A program made the position numbers and the translations under genes. Below the pieces are notes generated by a model. The model worked only from the letters and a program-made list of their open reading frames with translations, did no database searches and was not told where the DNA came from. This document shows positions 28,110 through 36,284 of a stretch of DNA of 64,000 bases, piece after piece. The stretch is taken from contig NZ_JACRVF010000004.1 in the NCBI RefSeq assembly GCF_014306105.1, positions 62,001-126,000 of the forward strand. Direction: 5' to 3'. Within the stretch, counting starts at the first letter, position 1; each line of letters opens with the position of its first letter. This DNA is from Pontibacter cellulosilyticus (lineage in GTDB: Bacteria > Bacteroidota > Bacteroidia > Cytophagales > Hymenobacteraceae).

Positions 28110-30497
28110 GTGTTAATATCAATCCAAAAATTACTGCAGTACCCATTACTGGCTGTGATGCTGGCTTTGGCAGGTATTTACCCTGCCGTGGCGCAGCCAC
28201 CTGCAGCCACTATGCCTGATGCAGGAGGCATTGACCAGGACTGCGGGCTTACCATTTCCGGAAAGATACTGGACCACGACACGCGCAGCACGCTTGTAGG
28301 GGCCACTGTTTATATCCCACAGCTTAACAGAGCAGCCATTGCAGACGAATACGGCAATTACCATTTCCATCACCTGTGCAAGGGTACTTATACTTTGAAA
28401 GTGACCTACATCGGGTATGAAACGGAAAACTTTGTGATTAAGCTCAGTTCCTCTACAGTGCGTGACCTGCAATTACACACCGATGCCACTACACTGGGCA
28501 CAGTTGAGATTACTGGCAGCCATGTGAAAGAGCAGGCGCAGTCTACGGAAACATTATCTGGCAGAGCATTGGAGGAAACGCGCGGACTATCTTTGGCAGA
28601 ATCGTTAAAAGGTATTGCCGGCGTTACCACCATCCAAACCGGCCCTACCATCTCCAAGCCAGTTATACATGGCATGCATAGTAACCGTGTGCTGTTGTTA
28701 AACAACGGTATCCGACAGGAGGGGCAGCAATGGGGCACCGAACACGCCCCTGAAATTGACCCTTTCGTGGCTAGCGAGATGAAAGTAATAAAAGGCGCTG
28801 CCGGTGTTCGCTATGGATCTGATGCCATCGGAGGTGTGGTAATAGTAGAGCCAAGCCCTCTACCGGAAACTGGCGGTACAAAAGGTGAGGTTAACTTAGT
28901 AGGCACCAGTAACAATCGTCAGCTAATCGGAGCCGGCACACTGGAAGGGAAGCTGAATAATTTGCCTCTTAGCTGGCGCGTGCAGGGCTCCTATAAAAAG
29001 GCTGGCAATGCCCGCACTCCTGATTACTACTTAGAAAACACCGGTTTTGAAGAGCAAAACTTCTCTGGTGCACTCGGATACAAAAAAGAAAGGTTTGGCA
29101 GCGAGTTGTTCTATAGCCAATTCAATACAAAGTTAGGCATACTTAAAGGCGCACATATAGGCAACTTAACCGACTTGCTTTATGCCATAGAAAGAGGCAA
29201 ACCTGAGGGCGCAGACGAGGCTGAGTTCACTTACGAAATCGGAAGACCTTACCAGGACGTGCAGCACCAGCTATTAAAAGCGAAAGCATATTTGCTAACG
29301 GGAGAAGCAGGCAAGCTGGAGTTTATTTACGGTTTGCAGCGTAATCTGCGTCAGGAGTTTGATGCCCACAGAAACACTGCTGCTCCGGCACTAGAGTTGA
29401 ACCTGACAACCCATACTACAGAGGCAATATGGGAGCATTCCCCAATCGGCAATTTTTCAGGTTCGGTGGGTGCAAGTACTATCTACCAGCAAAACACCAG
29501 GAAGTACAGCGATTTTCTGCCGCACTTTACTGGTTTAACGGTTGGTGCTTTTGCCATTGAGAAGTGGCGCAAAGACAGACTGCAACTCGAAGCTGGCCTG
29601 CGCTATGACTATAAGCACCTGCTGGTGAAAAAGTATGAGCAGAACAGGGACCTGCAGAAGCCCGAATTTAATTTTAACAACGTGTCGGGTACGCTGGGGG
29701 CTCTGTATGATGTAGGGTATCACCTTACGTTTGGCTTAAGCGCCACATCAGCCTGGCGTGCACCTAATACCAACGAGTTGTTTAGCGAGGGAGTGCACCA
29801 CAGCTCTGCAGCCTACGAGAAGGGTAATCCGAACCTGAAGTCTGAGCAGGCATACAATTTCGAAGCCTCTGTTGACTATTATGGCAACATCCGCTTTAAC
29901 GGTAAGCTGAGCGTGTACCACAACTTTATTGACAACTACATTTACCTGGCTCCGCTTCCAGAGCCACAATTAACCATAAGAGGCGCGTTTCCAGCATTCC
30001 GTTACAAGCAGACAAATGCTACCTTTAGTGGTGTAGACCTCAGCCTGGAGTATAATCTGCTGCCTAAGCTTACGTTAGACTCTAAAACGTCTATTGTGCG
30101 GGCAAGAAACACGGTTACAGACGATCACCTGATCAACATACCACCCGATAGGTTTGACAACAGCCTGCGCTATGAGATCGGTGAAATTGGTAAAGCTGGC
30201 CTGTTTAAAAATGCATACGTTACATTGGGCGGAGTTTACGCAGCAGAGCAAACAAGAGTACCAACCAAGGGCGACGAGGACTTTGCTCCCGCACCAGATG
30301 CATACTTTCTGCTGCAGGCAGAGGCGGGTACAACAGTTTACTTTGGCAAACAGCCTATAGAGTTTGGTATAACCGGTAACAATCTTTTAAACACAAGCTA
30401 CCGCGAATACCTAAACCGTTTCCGGTACTATGCCGATGAGATGGGACGTTTACTCATGCTGCGCGTAAAAATACCTTTAGATTTTAGCAAAAATTAG
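28110..30497 (+). CDS. TonB-dependent outer membrane receptor (ZnuD-like)
   Basis: This is an energy-coupled outer-membrane importer. From the GTG used here it has 795 residues: a signal peptide (ending near YPAVAQ, about 29), a carboxypeptidase-regulatory-like domain (about 47-121, ISGKILDHDTRSTLVGATVY), a plug (about 143-250 with HGMHSNRVLLLNNGIRQEG and VIKGAAGVRYGSDAIGGVV) and a 22-strand-type barrel ending RVKIPLDFSKN. The frame is open up to a GTG at 27987. Those extra 41 residues do not look like protein, would bury the signal peptide and would overlap a probable promoter. The HGMHSNR...EHAPEID plug resembles zinc/heavy-metal receptors; the ligand is inferred. Confidence 0.88.
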   Translation: MLISIQKLLQYPLLAVMLALAGIYPAVAQPPAATMPDAGGIDQDCGLTISGKILDHDTRSTLVGATVYIPQLNRAAIADEYGNYHFHHLCKGTYTLKVTYIGYETENFVIKLSSSTVRDLQLHTDATTLGTVEITGSHVKEQAQSTETLSGRALEETRGLSLAESLKGIAGVTTIQTGPTISKPVIHGMHSNRVLLLNNGIRQEGQQWGTEHAPEIDPFVASEMKVIKGAAGVRYGSDAIGGVVIVEPSPLPETGGTKGEVNLVGTSNNRQLIGAGTLEGKLNNLPLSWRVQGSYKKAGNARTPDYYLENTGFEEQNFSGALGYKKERFGSELFYSQFNTKLGILKGAHIGNLTDLLYAIERGKPEGADEAEFTYEIGRPYQDVQHQLLKAKAYLLTGEAGKLEFIYGLQRNLRQEFDAHRNTAAPALELNLTTHTTEAIWEHSPIGNFSGSVGASTIYQQNTRKYSDFLPHFTGLTVGAFAIEKWRKDRLQLEAGLRYDYKHLLVKKYEQNRDLQKPEFNFNNVSGTLGALYDVGYHLTFGLSATSAWRAPNTNELFSEGVHHSSAAYEKGNPNLKSEQAYNFEASVDYYGNIRFNGKLSVYHNFIDNYIYLAPLPEPQLTIRGAFPAFRYKQTNATFSGVDLSLEYNLLPKLTLDSKTSIVRARNTVTDDHLINIPPDRFDNSLRYEIGEIGKAGLFKNAYVTLGGVYAAEQTRVPTKGDEDFAPAPDAYFLLQAEAGTTVYFGKQPIEFGITGNNLLNTSYREYLNRFRYYADEMGRLLMLRVKIPLDFSKN

Positions 30498-30550
30498 TTT
30501 TTAACCATTTACAGTTTCTAACAATTTTTAACATCAACCAGATACTAAAC

Positions 30551-31129
30551 ATGAAAAATTTATTTAGACCATACTTAGCATTACTTGTAATGGGCTCTCT
30601 GATGTTCACAGCTACCTCCTGCAGCGATGATGATCCGGAGCCAGTTGATGAGGAAGAGCTGATAACTACGTTGAAGATAGTGCTTGAGCCAGTAGGCAAG
30701 ACCCAAACCGTAACCGGCACATTTAGCGACACCGACGGTGACGGCGGCAACCCTCCAACTGCAAATACACTGCGTCTGGAAGCGAACACTACCTACAATG
30801 CCACTATTACGCTGTTAGATGAGACCAAAACACCCGCAGCAAACCTGACAAGCGAGGTGGAGGAAGAGAGCGATGAGCATGAGCTGTTTTACCAGGCACT
30901 GGACAATCTTAATCTAGCTATCACTAAGACAGATAGAGACAACAGCCAGCGCCCATTAGGTTTAAAAGCACAGGTTGTTACTACTACTACAAGTTCTGGC
31001 AAGCTGCGCATAACGCTTAAGCATCAGCCAAACCTGAAAGTGGGCGCCAACGAGCCTAACCGTGAGCAAACAGGCTTAACCAGAGGCGAAACAGATATCC
31101 AGGCTGAGTTCCCTGTGATTGTGGAGTAA
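30551..31129 (+). CDS. Receptor-linked lipoprotein 1
   Basis: The 192-residue lipoprotein (signal ending ATSC, Cys24) has an acidic linker (SDDDPEPVDEEE) followed by a beta-rich domain with TFSDTDGDGG, NTTYNATIT at 79-87 and PLGLKA at 135-140. It lies 53 nt after the TonB receptor. It is related to the next gene product: the NTTYNATIT block is identical and sits at the same residue numbers in both. Similar lipoproteins accompany TonB receptors in other Bacteroidota. A surface or periplasmic ligand-binding partner of the receptor is likely; the biochemical function is unknown. Confidence 0.8.
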   Translation: MKNLFRPYLALLVMGSLMFTATSCSDDDPEPVDEEELITTLKIVLEPVGKTQTVTGTFSDTDGDGGNPPTANTLRLEANTTYNATITLLDETKTPAANLTSEVEEESDEHELFYQALDNLNLAITKTDRDNSQRPLGLKAQVVTTTTSSGKLRITLKHQPNLKVGANEPNREQTGLTRGETDIQAEFPVIVE

Positions 31130-31152
31130 GGCTCTAAATATTTTATATTGAT

Positions 31153-31189
31153 AAAGAGGCACTTATATAGTTAAGTGCCTCTTTTTTTT
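31153..31189 (+). terminator. Terminator after lipoprotein 1
   Basis: A perfect 13-bp stem (31153-31165 with 31172-31184) is followed by an eight-T run (31182-31189). It separates the receptor-lipoprotein 1 transcript from lipoprotein 2. Confidence 0.9.
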
Positions 31190-31214
31190 AAAACCTATCC
31201 TGTGTTATTTTTTT

Positions 31215-31231
31215 ATGGCACAATATTAGCC
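31215..31231 (+). promoter_or_regulatory. Shared element before lipoprotein 2 (sigma54-like)
   Basis: ATGGCACAATATTAGCC has GG (31217-31218) and GC (31229-31230) separated by 10 nt, as in sigma54 promoters, and is followed by CTGCAGGA. It matches the element at 28033 in about 20 of 24 positions when a 2-nt gap is allowed. It lies 48 nt upstream of the lipoprotein 2 ATG and downstream of a terminator, so this gene needs its own promoter. Confidence 0.4.
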
Positions 31232-31278
31232 TGCAGGAATATTCAGAAAACAAAACTTAACTTTTTAAAGAAAAAACT

Positions 31279-31845
31279 ATGAAACTGTTCACGAAACTTG
31301 CCAGCTGCTTTGCACTATTAGCCGCCATTACCCTTACCTCCTGCGAAAAAGAGGAGCTGGAGCTTAACATTGTTCCTGTAAACGGCGTGCACGTTACCTT
31401 GGTGCCTGAGGGCGGCGGTGAGACAAAGGTTTTTACAGTAAGCTTTCCGGCCACTGATAATAATGGCAACACCTATGGCGAGAGAAAGGCTGATGACATT
31501 ATCCTGCAACCTAATACTACTTACAACGCTACCATTACATACTTCTCCGACATTACCGGCACCCGCACTGTGCAGAACACAGACATAACAAGAGAGGCTG
31601 GAGTATATTCAGTTGTGTATGAAAAAGGCTCAAACAACGCCCAGAACTTTAGCGCAGAACTTGCTATTGCCGCTACAGATAAAAAGGCTGATGGCACGCC
31701 ACTAGGCCTGCAGGCAACTTTTACAACTGGAAAGGTGGGTATCGAAACACTTAAAATTAACCTGAACGCTAAAAAATCTCAGGGGAAATCTTCTTTGTCA
31801 GGCAGCGTATTTAATGCCACATACTTTGTTAGTGTACAACATTAA
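31279..31845 (+). CDS. Receptor-linked lipoprotein 2
   Basis: The 188-residue lipoprotein (lipobox LTSC, Cys22) has the same beta-rich domain as lipoprotein 1: SFPATDNNGNT aligns with TFSDTDGDGG, NTTYNATIT is identical at residues 79-87, and PLGLQA matches PLGLKA. The C-terminus is basic (NLNAKKSQGKSS), unlike lipoprotein 1, which is acidic. It is cut off from the receptor operon by a terminator but has the same upstream element, so the two units are probably controlled together. It is a diverged tandem paralogue of unknown function. Confidence 0.8.
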   Translation: MKLFTKLASCFALLAAITLTSCEKEELELNIVPVNGVHVTLVPEGGGETKVFTVSFPATDNNGNTYGERKADDIILQPNTTYNATITYFSDITGTRTVQNTDITREAGVYSVVYEKGSNNAQNFSAELAIAATDKKADGTPLGLQATFTTGKVGIETLKINLNAKKSQGKSSLSGSVFNATYFVSVQH

Positions 31846-31868
31846 GCTACGAAAACAAACTTTTTAGT

Positions 31869-31906
31869 AACAGCAAGGGCAGCCAAATGGCTGCCCTTGC
31901 TGTTTT
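31869..31906. terminator. Bidirectional terminator after lipoprotein 2
   Basis: A perfect 16-bp stem (31869-31884 with 31889-31904), AAAT loop, followed by TTTT. It overlaps the last codon of the convergent DUF3052-like gene by two nt. Confidence 0.9.
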
Positions 31907-32540
31907 ATACTTTCTGCTTTCTGGCTTGCAGGTCATCTATGATTTTCTGTATTCGCTTGGCACGTGTTTCGGGACGTTTGGCATCCAGTACTGCCACTAC
32001 ATATTCTTTACGATGAGTAAATGCCATCTGGTTAAACACCTCCAGCAAGTCGGCCTGCTCCAGTGCCTGCTGCACATCCTCAGGCAACACAACTGTTTTC
32101 GCCTTGCGATCTATACCGGGCATATCCATACCAAATGTAGAAGGTTTACTGCGCTCTGTTTTGTGTCTGAACCTTGCCGATGACCAGGTGTCACCCAGCG
32201 CTACCAGCCGAGTTGCCTCATAGCCAAGTGCTGCAACTGTTTTCCAGCCTTCGTCGCGGCTAAGATCGGTTTTGATGCCTGATGATTTTTTGGGGTAGGC
32301 AACCCAGAACAAGGCGTTTGGTTTTAGCAGCAGCACTACCTGCGGCACAAAGTGGTCCATCTCATCTTTGTTCCTGACAAAGATCTGCACGGCATCATAA
32401 GTACCCACGTGCGGCGTTTCAGCAGCATTTGTGAAAGTATAGCCTTCTGTTGCCAATGCATCGGCTATTTGATCCGGCGCATTAAGCAGCAACAGTGAGT
32501 AAGTGTGTTTTAGTTGAAGCTTCTTTCCTATTTCAGCCAT
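31905..32540 (-). CDS. DUF3052-like plus YdeI/OmpD-associated two-domain protein
   Basis: A 211-residue cytoplasmic protein. The N-terminal half (about 5-125) resembles DUF3052 (LLLKPNALFWVAYPKKSSGIKTDLSRDEGW). The C-terminal part (about 150-211) resembles the YdeI/OmdA tail (VLPEDVQQALEQ, AFTHRKEYVVAVLDAKRPETRAKRI). Each domain occurs alone in other bacteria and neither has a firm function. The fused arrangement is the main point of interest. Confidence 0.75.
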   Translation of the reverse strand: MAEIGKKLQLKHTYSLLLLNAPDQIADALATEGYTFTNAAETPHVGTYDAVQIFVRNKDEMDHFVPQVVLLLKPNALFWVAYPKKSSGIKTDLSRDEGWKTVAALGYEATRLVALGDTWSSARFRHKTERSKPSTFGMDMPGIDRKAKTVVLPEDVQQALEQADLLEVFNQMAFTHRKEYVVAVLDAKRPETRAKRIQKIIDDLQARKQKV

Positions 32541-32623
32541 AGTTCAGGTATCATGATCGGTATTAGCGGTTTTAAAATTCCAATCTAGTACAAATTCAGC
32601 AAGAACTAAAGTATGGCCTGCAC

Positions 32624-32654
32624 TTTGCAATTCATTAGGCATAAGCTATATTTA
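32624..32654 (+). promoter_or_regulatory. Promoter of the MFS transporter gene
   Basis: TTTG (32624-32627), exactly 19 nt, then TATATTTA (32647-32654), one base from the TAnnTTTG consensus. It lies 19 nt upstream of the ATG at 32674, giving a very short leader. Confidence 0.6.
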
Positions 32655-32673
32655 AGGATAGACAAACCCGGAA

Positions 32674-33918
32674 ATGGCAGAATTAACGAAATCGAAGCAA
32701 AAGCACTACCTTTTAAATACATCTGTAATTGTGGCCGCCCTTGGCTACTTTGTAGATATTTATGACCTGGTGCTGTTTAGCATTGTGCGCATACCAAGCC
32801 TGCAGGATTTAGGTGTTACAGAGCAAAGCCAGCTGTTGGAGCAGGGAGTGATGCTACTGAACATGCAGATGATAGGCATGCTGATAGGCGGTGTGGCCTG
32901 GGGTATACTCGGTGATAAGCGCGGTAGGTTGTCTGTACTGTTCGGCTCTATCTTCTTATACTCGGTTGCCAACATCATGAATGGGTTTGTAACCTCTATA
33001 CCGATGTACGCCTTCCTGAGGCTGGTGGCAGGCATAGGCTTAGCGGGTGAATTAGGTGCAGGTATTACGCTTGTTTCGGAGGTACTGCCCAAAGAGAAGC
33101 GTGGCTACGGTACCATGGTAGTGGCTACTATTGGTATTTCAGGAGCTATACTTGCTGGTGTGGTAGGAGAGTATTTTGGATGGCGCACGGCCTACTTTAT
33201 CGGCGGTGGCCTGGGCTTGCTGTTGCTCTTCCTGCGCGTGGGAGTTTACGAGTCAGGTATGTTTGATAACCTGAAGAAGACAGCGGATGTTACACGTGGA
33301 AACTTCCTGAGCCTGTTCACCAACACGAAACGTTTTTGGAAGTATCTTAAGTGCATCTTAATTGGGGTGCCTATCTGGTATGTGGTAGGTATCCTTATCA
33401 CGTTCTCGCCTGAGTTTGGCATTGCGCTTGGCATGCAGGAGACAGTATCTGCAGCAAAGGCGGTATCGTTCTGTTACCTCGGACTGGTGTTCGGCGACTT
33501 TGCCAGCGGTTATCTTAGCCAGCGGTTTAAAAGCAGGCGCTACATTGTAGTGGCCTTTCTTCTACTTACAGCTGTGTTCGTAGGGGTTTACTTGTTCGGG
33601 TCTGCCTTCAGCATCGACACGTTTTATACTTTGTGTGTGGCCCTCGGTTTTGCCAGCGGCTACTGGGCTGTGTTTGTAACCATCGCTGCCGAACAGTTTG
33701 GCACCAACATCAGGGCAACTGTAACCACCACTGTACCCAACTTTGTGCGCGGTGCCGTAGTGCCGCTTACCATATCGTTCAGCTATTTAAAAGACGGTAT
33801 AGGGTTGGTGCCGGGTGCCATCATACTAGGTTTAATTTGCATTGCGTTGGCTGTAGTTGCTATACTTTCGCTGGAAGAAACCTACGCCAAAGACCTGGAC
33901 TATACTGAGCCGATTTAA
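32674..33918 (+). CDS. MFS transporter, metabolite:H+ symporter type
   Basis: The 414-residue inner-membrane protein has about 12 helices. The loop 2-3 signature is GILGDKRGRLSVLFGS (about 83-98). LVAGIGLAGELGAGITLVSEVLPKEKRG fits the sugar/carboxylate symporter branch. A matching half signature is in the second half (GDFASGYLSQRFKSRR). The substrate cannot be read from the sequence, and neighbours give no clue. It is monocistronic with a good consensus promoter. Confidence 0.88.
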   Translation: MAELTKSKQKHYLLNTSVIVAALGYFVDIYDLVLFSIVRIPSLQDLGVTEQSQLLEQGVMLLNMQMIGMLIGGVAWGILGDKRGRLSVLFGSIFLYSVANIMNGFVTSIPMYAFLRLVAGIGLAGELGAGITLVSEVLPKEKRGYGTMVVATIGISGAILAGVVGEYFGWRTAYFIGGGLGLLLLFLRVGVYESGMFDNLKKTADVTRGNFLSLFTNTKRFWKYLKCILIGVPIWYVVGILITFSPEFGIALGMQETVSAAKAVSFCYLGLVFGDFASGYLSQRFKSRRYIVVAFLLLTAVFVGVYLFGSAFSIDTFYTLCVALGFASGYWAVFVTIAAEQFGTNIRATVTTTVPNFVRGAVVPLTISFSYLKDGIGLVPGAIILGLICIALAVVAILSLEETYAKDLDYTEPI

Positions 33919-34097
33919 ATTGCACTGTTAAGCTTCTACAGCAGCGGCAGCTACAACATCCTGCACTAAACATAAATTAAAATAAAATCGCTAAGAGCAA
34001 GATTATTACTGATATCAATCAGCTAAAATCAAGCAACCATAAAATTGTACAGCAAGTATAAATAATTAGACATGTTACGTTTAAATCATACTTGCTT

Positions 34098-34658
34098 ATG
34101 GATAAAAACTTTACTTCAAAATTCTCCGATTATACCTTATTCGCTTACTTTTTTATTGCACTTCTTTTAGGCGCATGCTCTACCCACGTGGAACAGGACA
34201 AAAAAGAGTCTACTGCAGAAACTGAAACTGCTGCTCCACAAAAGCACAGTGCAGTTACCGTGGCAGCCATAGAGAAAACAGCTGATGAAGTATACTTCGA
34301 CCTGATTGCAGAAACCGATAATTGCCTGGGTGAGGACCTTTGGCTAGGCGGCAAATTAGAAAGCACAGATAAAGTGGTACTAGGCAACTCAGGAGCGTTC
34401 TCCAAAACCAAAGTGTTTACTGTAACAGAACTTACAGCCACCGGTTTAAGCACAAACAACACCTACCTAGTAAGTAACAACAACAACCTCCTACAGGCTA
34501 AATACGACAACAAAGGCACTATTTATTTACAGCTGAGGGATGGCCAGATGCAACTAAAGGCGTACCCCACTGCAAAGCCCATTGTTGTAGCCTATCAGCT
34601 AGACCCAGAAGAAGGTTACTATGACGGCTCGCTTGGCAACTGGCGTTGCCAGTACTAG
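34098..34658 (+). CDS. Lipoprotein of unknown function
   Basis: From the ATG chosen here (a TTG two codons upstream is also open) the product has 186 residues. It has a lipobox LGAC (Cys27), a Thr/Glu/Ala-rich linker to about residue 60 and a compact C-terminal domain with two Cys (DNCLGEDLW, NWRCQY) that could form a disulphide. No family recognised. It ends at a bidirectional terminator. Confidence 0.72.
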   Translation: MDKNFTSKFSDYTLFAYFFIALLLGACSTHVEQDKKESTAETETAAPQKHSAVTVAAIEKTADEVYFDLIAETDNCLGEDLWLGGKLESTDKVVLGNSGAFSKTKVFTVTELTATGLSTNNTYLVSNNNNLLQAKYDNKGTIYLQLRDGQMQLKAYPTAKPIVVAYQLDPEEGYYDGSLGNWRCQY

Positions 34659-34672
34659 GTGCAGGCATAAAA

Positions 34673-34706
34673 AAAGCAGCGGTTTACAAATGTTTGCCGC
34701 TGCTTT
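34673..34706. terminator. Bidirectional terminator
   Basis: A 10-bp GC-rich stem (34673-34682 with 34697-34706) with A-rich and T-rich flanks, between two convergent genes. Confidence 0.8.
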
Positions 34707-34726
34707 CTTTATTTTATATTTATTGC

Positions 34727-35227
34727 TTAGTCAATCTCTTCTTCTTCAGAGTCTTCGTCTTTAAAGCCAAGGCCCTCCATTTTTTGGTTGCCAGCCTCCA
34801 GCGCCTGCTTAAGCTCCGGATTTTTTTCAATGCGTGCACCTACGGCTGGGTCAAACATTATTTCAAAGATTGTTTTAAAGTAAGCTTTCTCCCCCATTCG
34901 CTGCTCAAAGCCTTCTTTGTCTTTCTCAGTCATACCTTTCATCCAACGCTCTAGCTCAGGCTTAATCTTTTCCAGCTCTGATACCAGCTCATTGTTCATC
35001 TTGTTTACCAACGCCACCGTCTTTTTATCGTCCTTTTCAGCGAAGGCTGCTTTAATTCCAGTGGCATATTTAGCCATGATCTTGTCATACTTAGCTTCTG
35101 TGGGGTGGACGTTAGCTGTACTTACATCTGCTATTAAAGGTGAGACTGGAGCTGCCACACTTGGCTGCTGCGATAAACCCAAGCCCATACTAGCACTTAG
35201 GACACTTACAATCAGTATTTTTTTCAT
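34727..35227 (-). CDS. Secreted helical protein of unknown function
   Basis: The 166-residue product has a signal peptide (cleavage near SVAAPV, about 26), then a mostly helical, charged domain (KYDKIMAKYATGIKAAFAEKDD; SELEKIKPELERWMKGMTEKDK). It ends in an acidic tail (DEDSEEEEID). No family recognised. It is a single gene with a shared terminator. Confidence 0.75.
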   Translation of the reverse strand: MKKILIVSVLSASMGLGLSQQPSVAAPVSPLIADVSTANVHPTEAKYDKIMAKYATGIKAAFAEKDDKKTVALVNKMNNELVSELEKIKPELERWMKGMTEKDKEGFEQRMGEKAYFKTIFEIMFDPAVGARIEKNPELKQALEAGNQKMEGLGFKDEDSEEEEID

Positions 35228-35366
35228 AGTTATTTAGTTGAATATTAGAACAATACAGAAGCAGCAAAGATAAAAATTTTTAAAGAAAGTTTTATCTTAT
35301 TCTAAAGTAGCTGCTACACTATTTTTTAACTTTTCTGCAAGATGAGTTTTATTAGTAACTTCGGGT

Positions 35367-35699
35367 ATGATAATTTACAACGTAACTGTAAGTATAGATA
35401 ACACGGTGGCTGACGAGTGGCTGCAGTGGATGCTGGAGGAGCACATACCAGAGGTGATGGGTACGGGTTATTTTCTGGGGAACCAGATTTGCCGGGTAAT
35501 GGAAGAAGAAGACACAGGCGGCACCACCTACGCCGTACAGTATACTTGCCGCAGCTTAGAAGATCTGCTAGAATACCAGCGCGACCACTCGCCGGCACTG
35601 CAGCAGAAAGCTAACGCACGGTATGCCGGTAAATACGCCTCCTTCAGAACAGTACTGGATGTTGTTGGCGTAAACGTGGAACGTAAAGATCAGGCGTAA
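35367..35699 (+). CDS. DUF4286 family protein
   Basis: A 110-residue cytoplasmic protein with a ferredoxin-like (dimeric alpha/beta barrel) pattern: MIIYNVTVSIDNTVADEWLQWM, then HIPEVMGTGYF, then YAVQYTCRSLEDLLEYQ. This matches DUF4286, a small Bacteroidota family of unknown function. It ends at a strong hairpin. Confidence 0.85.
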   Translation: MIIYNVTVSIDNTVADEWLQWMLEEHIPEVMGTGYFLGNQICRVMEEEDTGGTTYAVQYTCRSLEDLLEYQRDHSPALQQKANARYAGKYASFRTVLDVVGVNVERKDQA

Positions 35700-35713
35700 T
35701 ACTAAAAATATGG

Positions 35714-35756
35714 AAGCCGCACCCGGAACAATTCTACTTGTTCGGGTGCGGCTTTT
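35714..35756. terminator. Bidirectional terminator
   Basis: A 16-bp stem with one bulged G (35714-35730 with 35739-35754) followed by TTTT, between the DUF4286 gene and the convergent acetyltransferase gene. Confidence 0.85.
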
Positions 35757-35768
35757 CATGTTAATGGA

Positions 35769-36236
35769 TCAGGCAGTATACTTTTGTATCTGCTCTTCTG
35801 TCATGGTGCAGTTTATCCATTCTCCGTCCAGTTCTGCGCCTATCTTATTATAAAAGGCGATGGCCGGCTCGTTCCACTCCAGCACCTGCCATCTAAAGCG
35901 TTTGGCTCCTAAAGCTTTTGCCTCTTCTGCCACTGCATCGAACAATTTACGGCCAATGCCTGCACGGCGCAACTTTTCAGTCACCACTAAATCTTCCAAG
36001 TAGATAGTCTTGCCTTTCCAGGTAGAGTAGGCGGTGTAGTATAGAGCGATGCCCACAATACCGCCTTCGTCCTCAGCCACAAAAAATTTAAAGATTGGGT
36101 TCTCGCCAAACCCATCGCACTGCATATCCTGTAGGGTGTTTGTTACCTCGAGCGGAGCACGCTCATATTCTGCCAATTCCTGTATCAACCCCAGTACCTG
36201 AGGCAAGTCGTCAATTATTCCTTTGCGTATGTTCAT
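35769..36236 (-). CDS. GNAT N-acetyltransferase, spermidine/thialysine acetyltransferase-like
   Basis: A 155-residue GNAT enzyme transferring acetyl from acetyl-CoA to an amine. Starting at the ATG at 36236 gives MNIRKGIIDDLPQVL, a normal GNAT start; a TTG seven codons upstream is also open. The acetyl-CoA loop is RRAGIGRKLFD, preceded by IYLEDLVVTEKL. RFRWQVLEWNEPAIAFYNKIGA is close to the SAT1/SAT2 branch. The substrate is inferred to be a polyamine or lysine analogue. Confidence 0.85.
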   Translation of the reverse strand: MNIRKGIIDDLPQVLGLIQELAEYERAPLEVTNTLQDMQCDGFGENPIFKFFVAEDEGGIVGIALYYTAYSTWKGKTIYLEDLVVTEKLRRAGIGRKLFDAVAEEAKALGAKRFRWQVLEWNEPAIAFYNKIGAELDGEWINCTMTEEQIQKYTA

Positions 36237-36284
36237 TTGTAATTGTGGTTCCAGCAAAGACGCAAAATATTACGCCTCTACATT

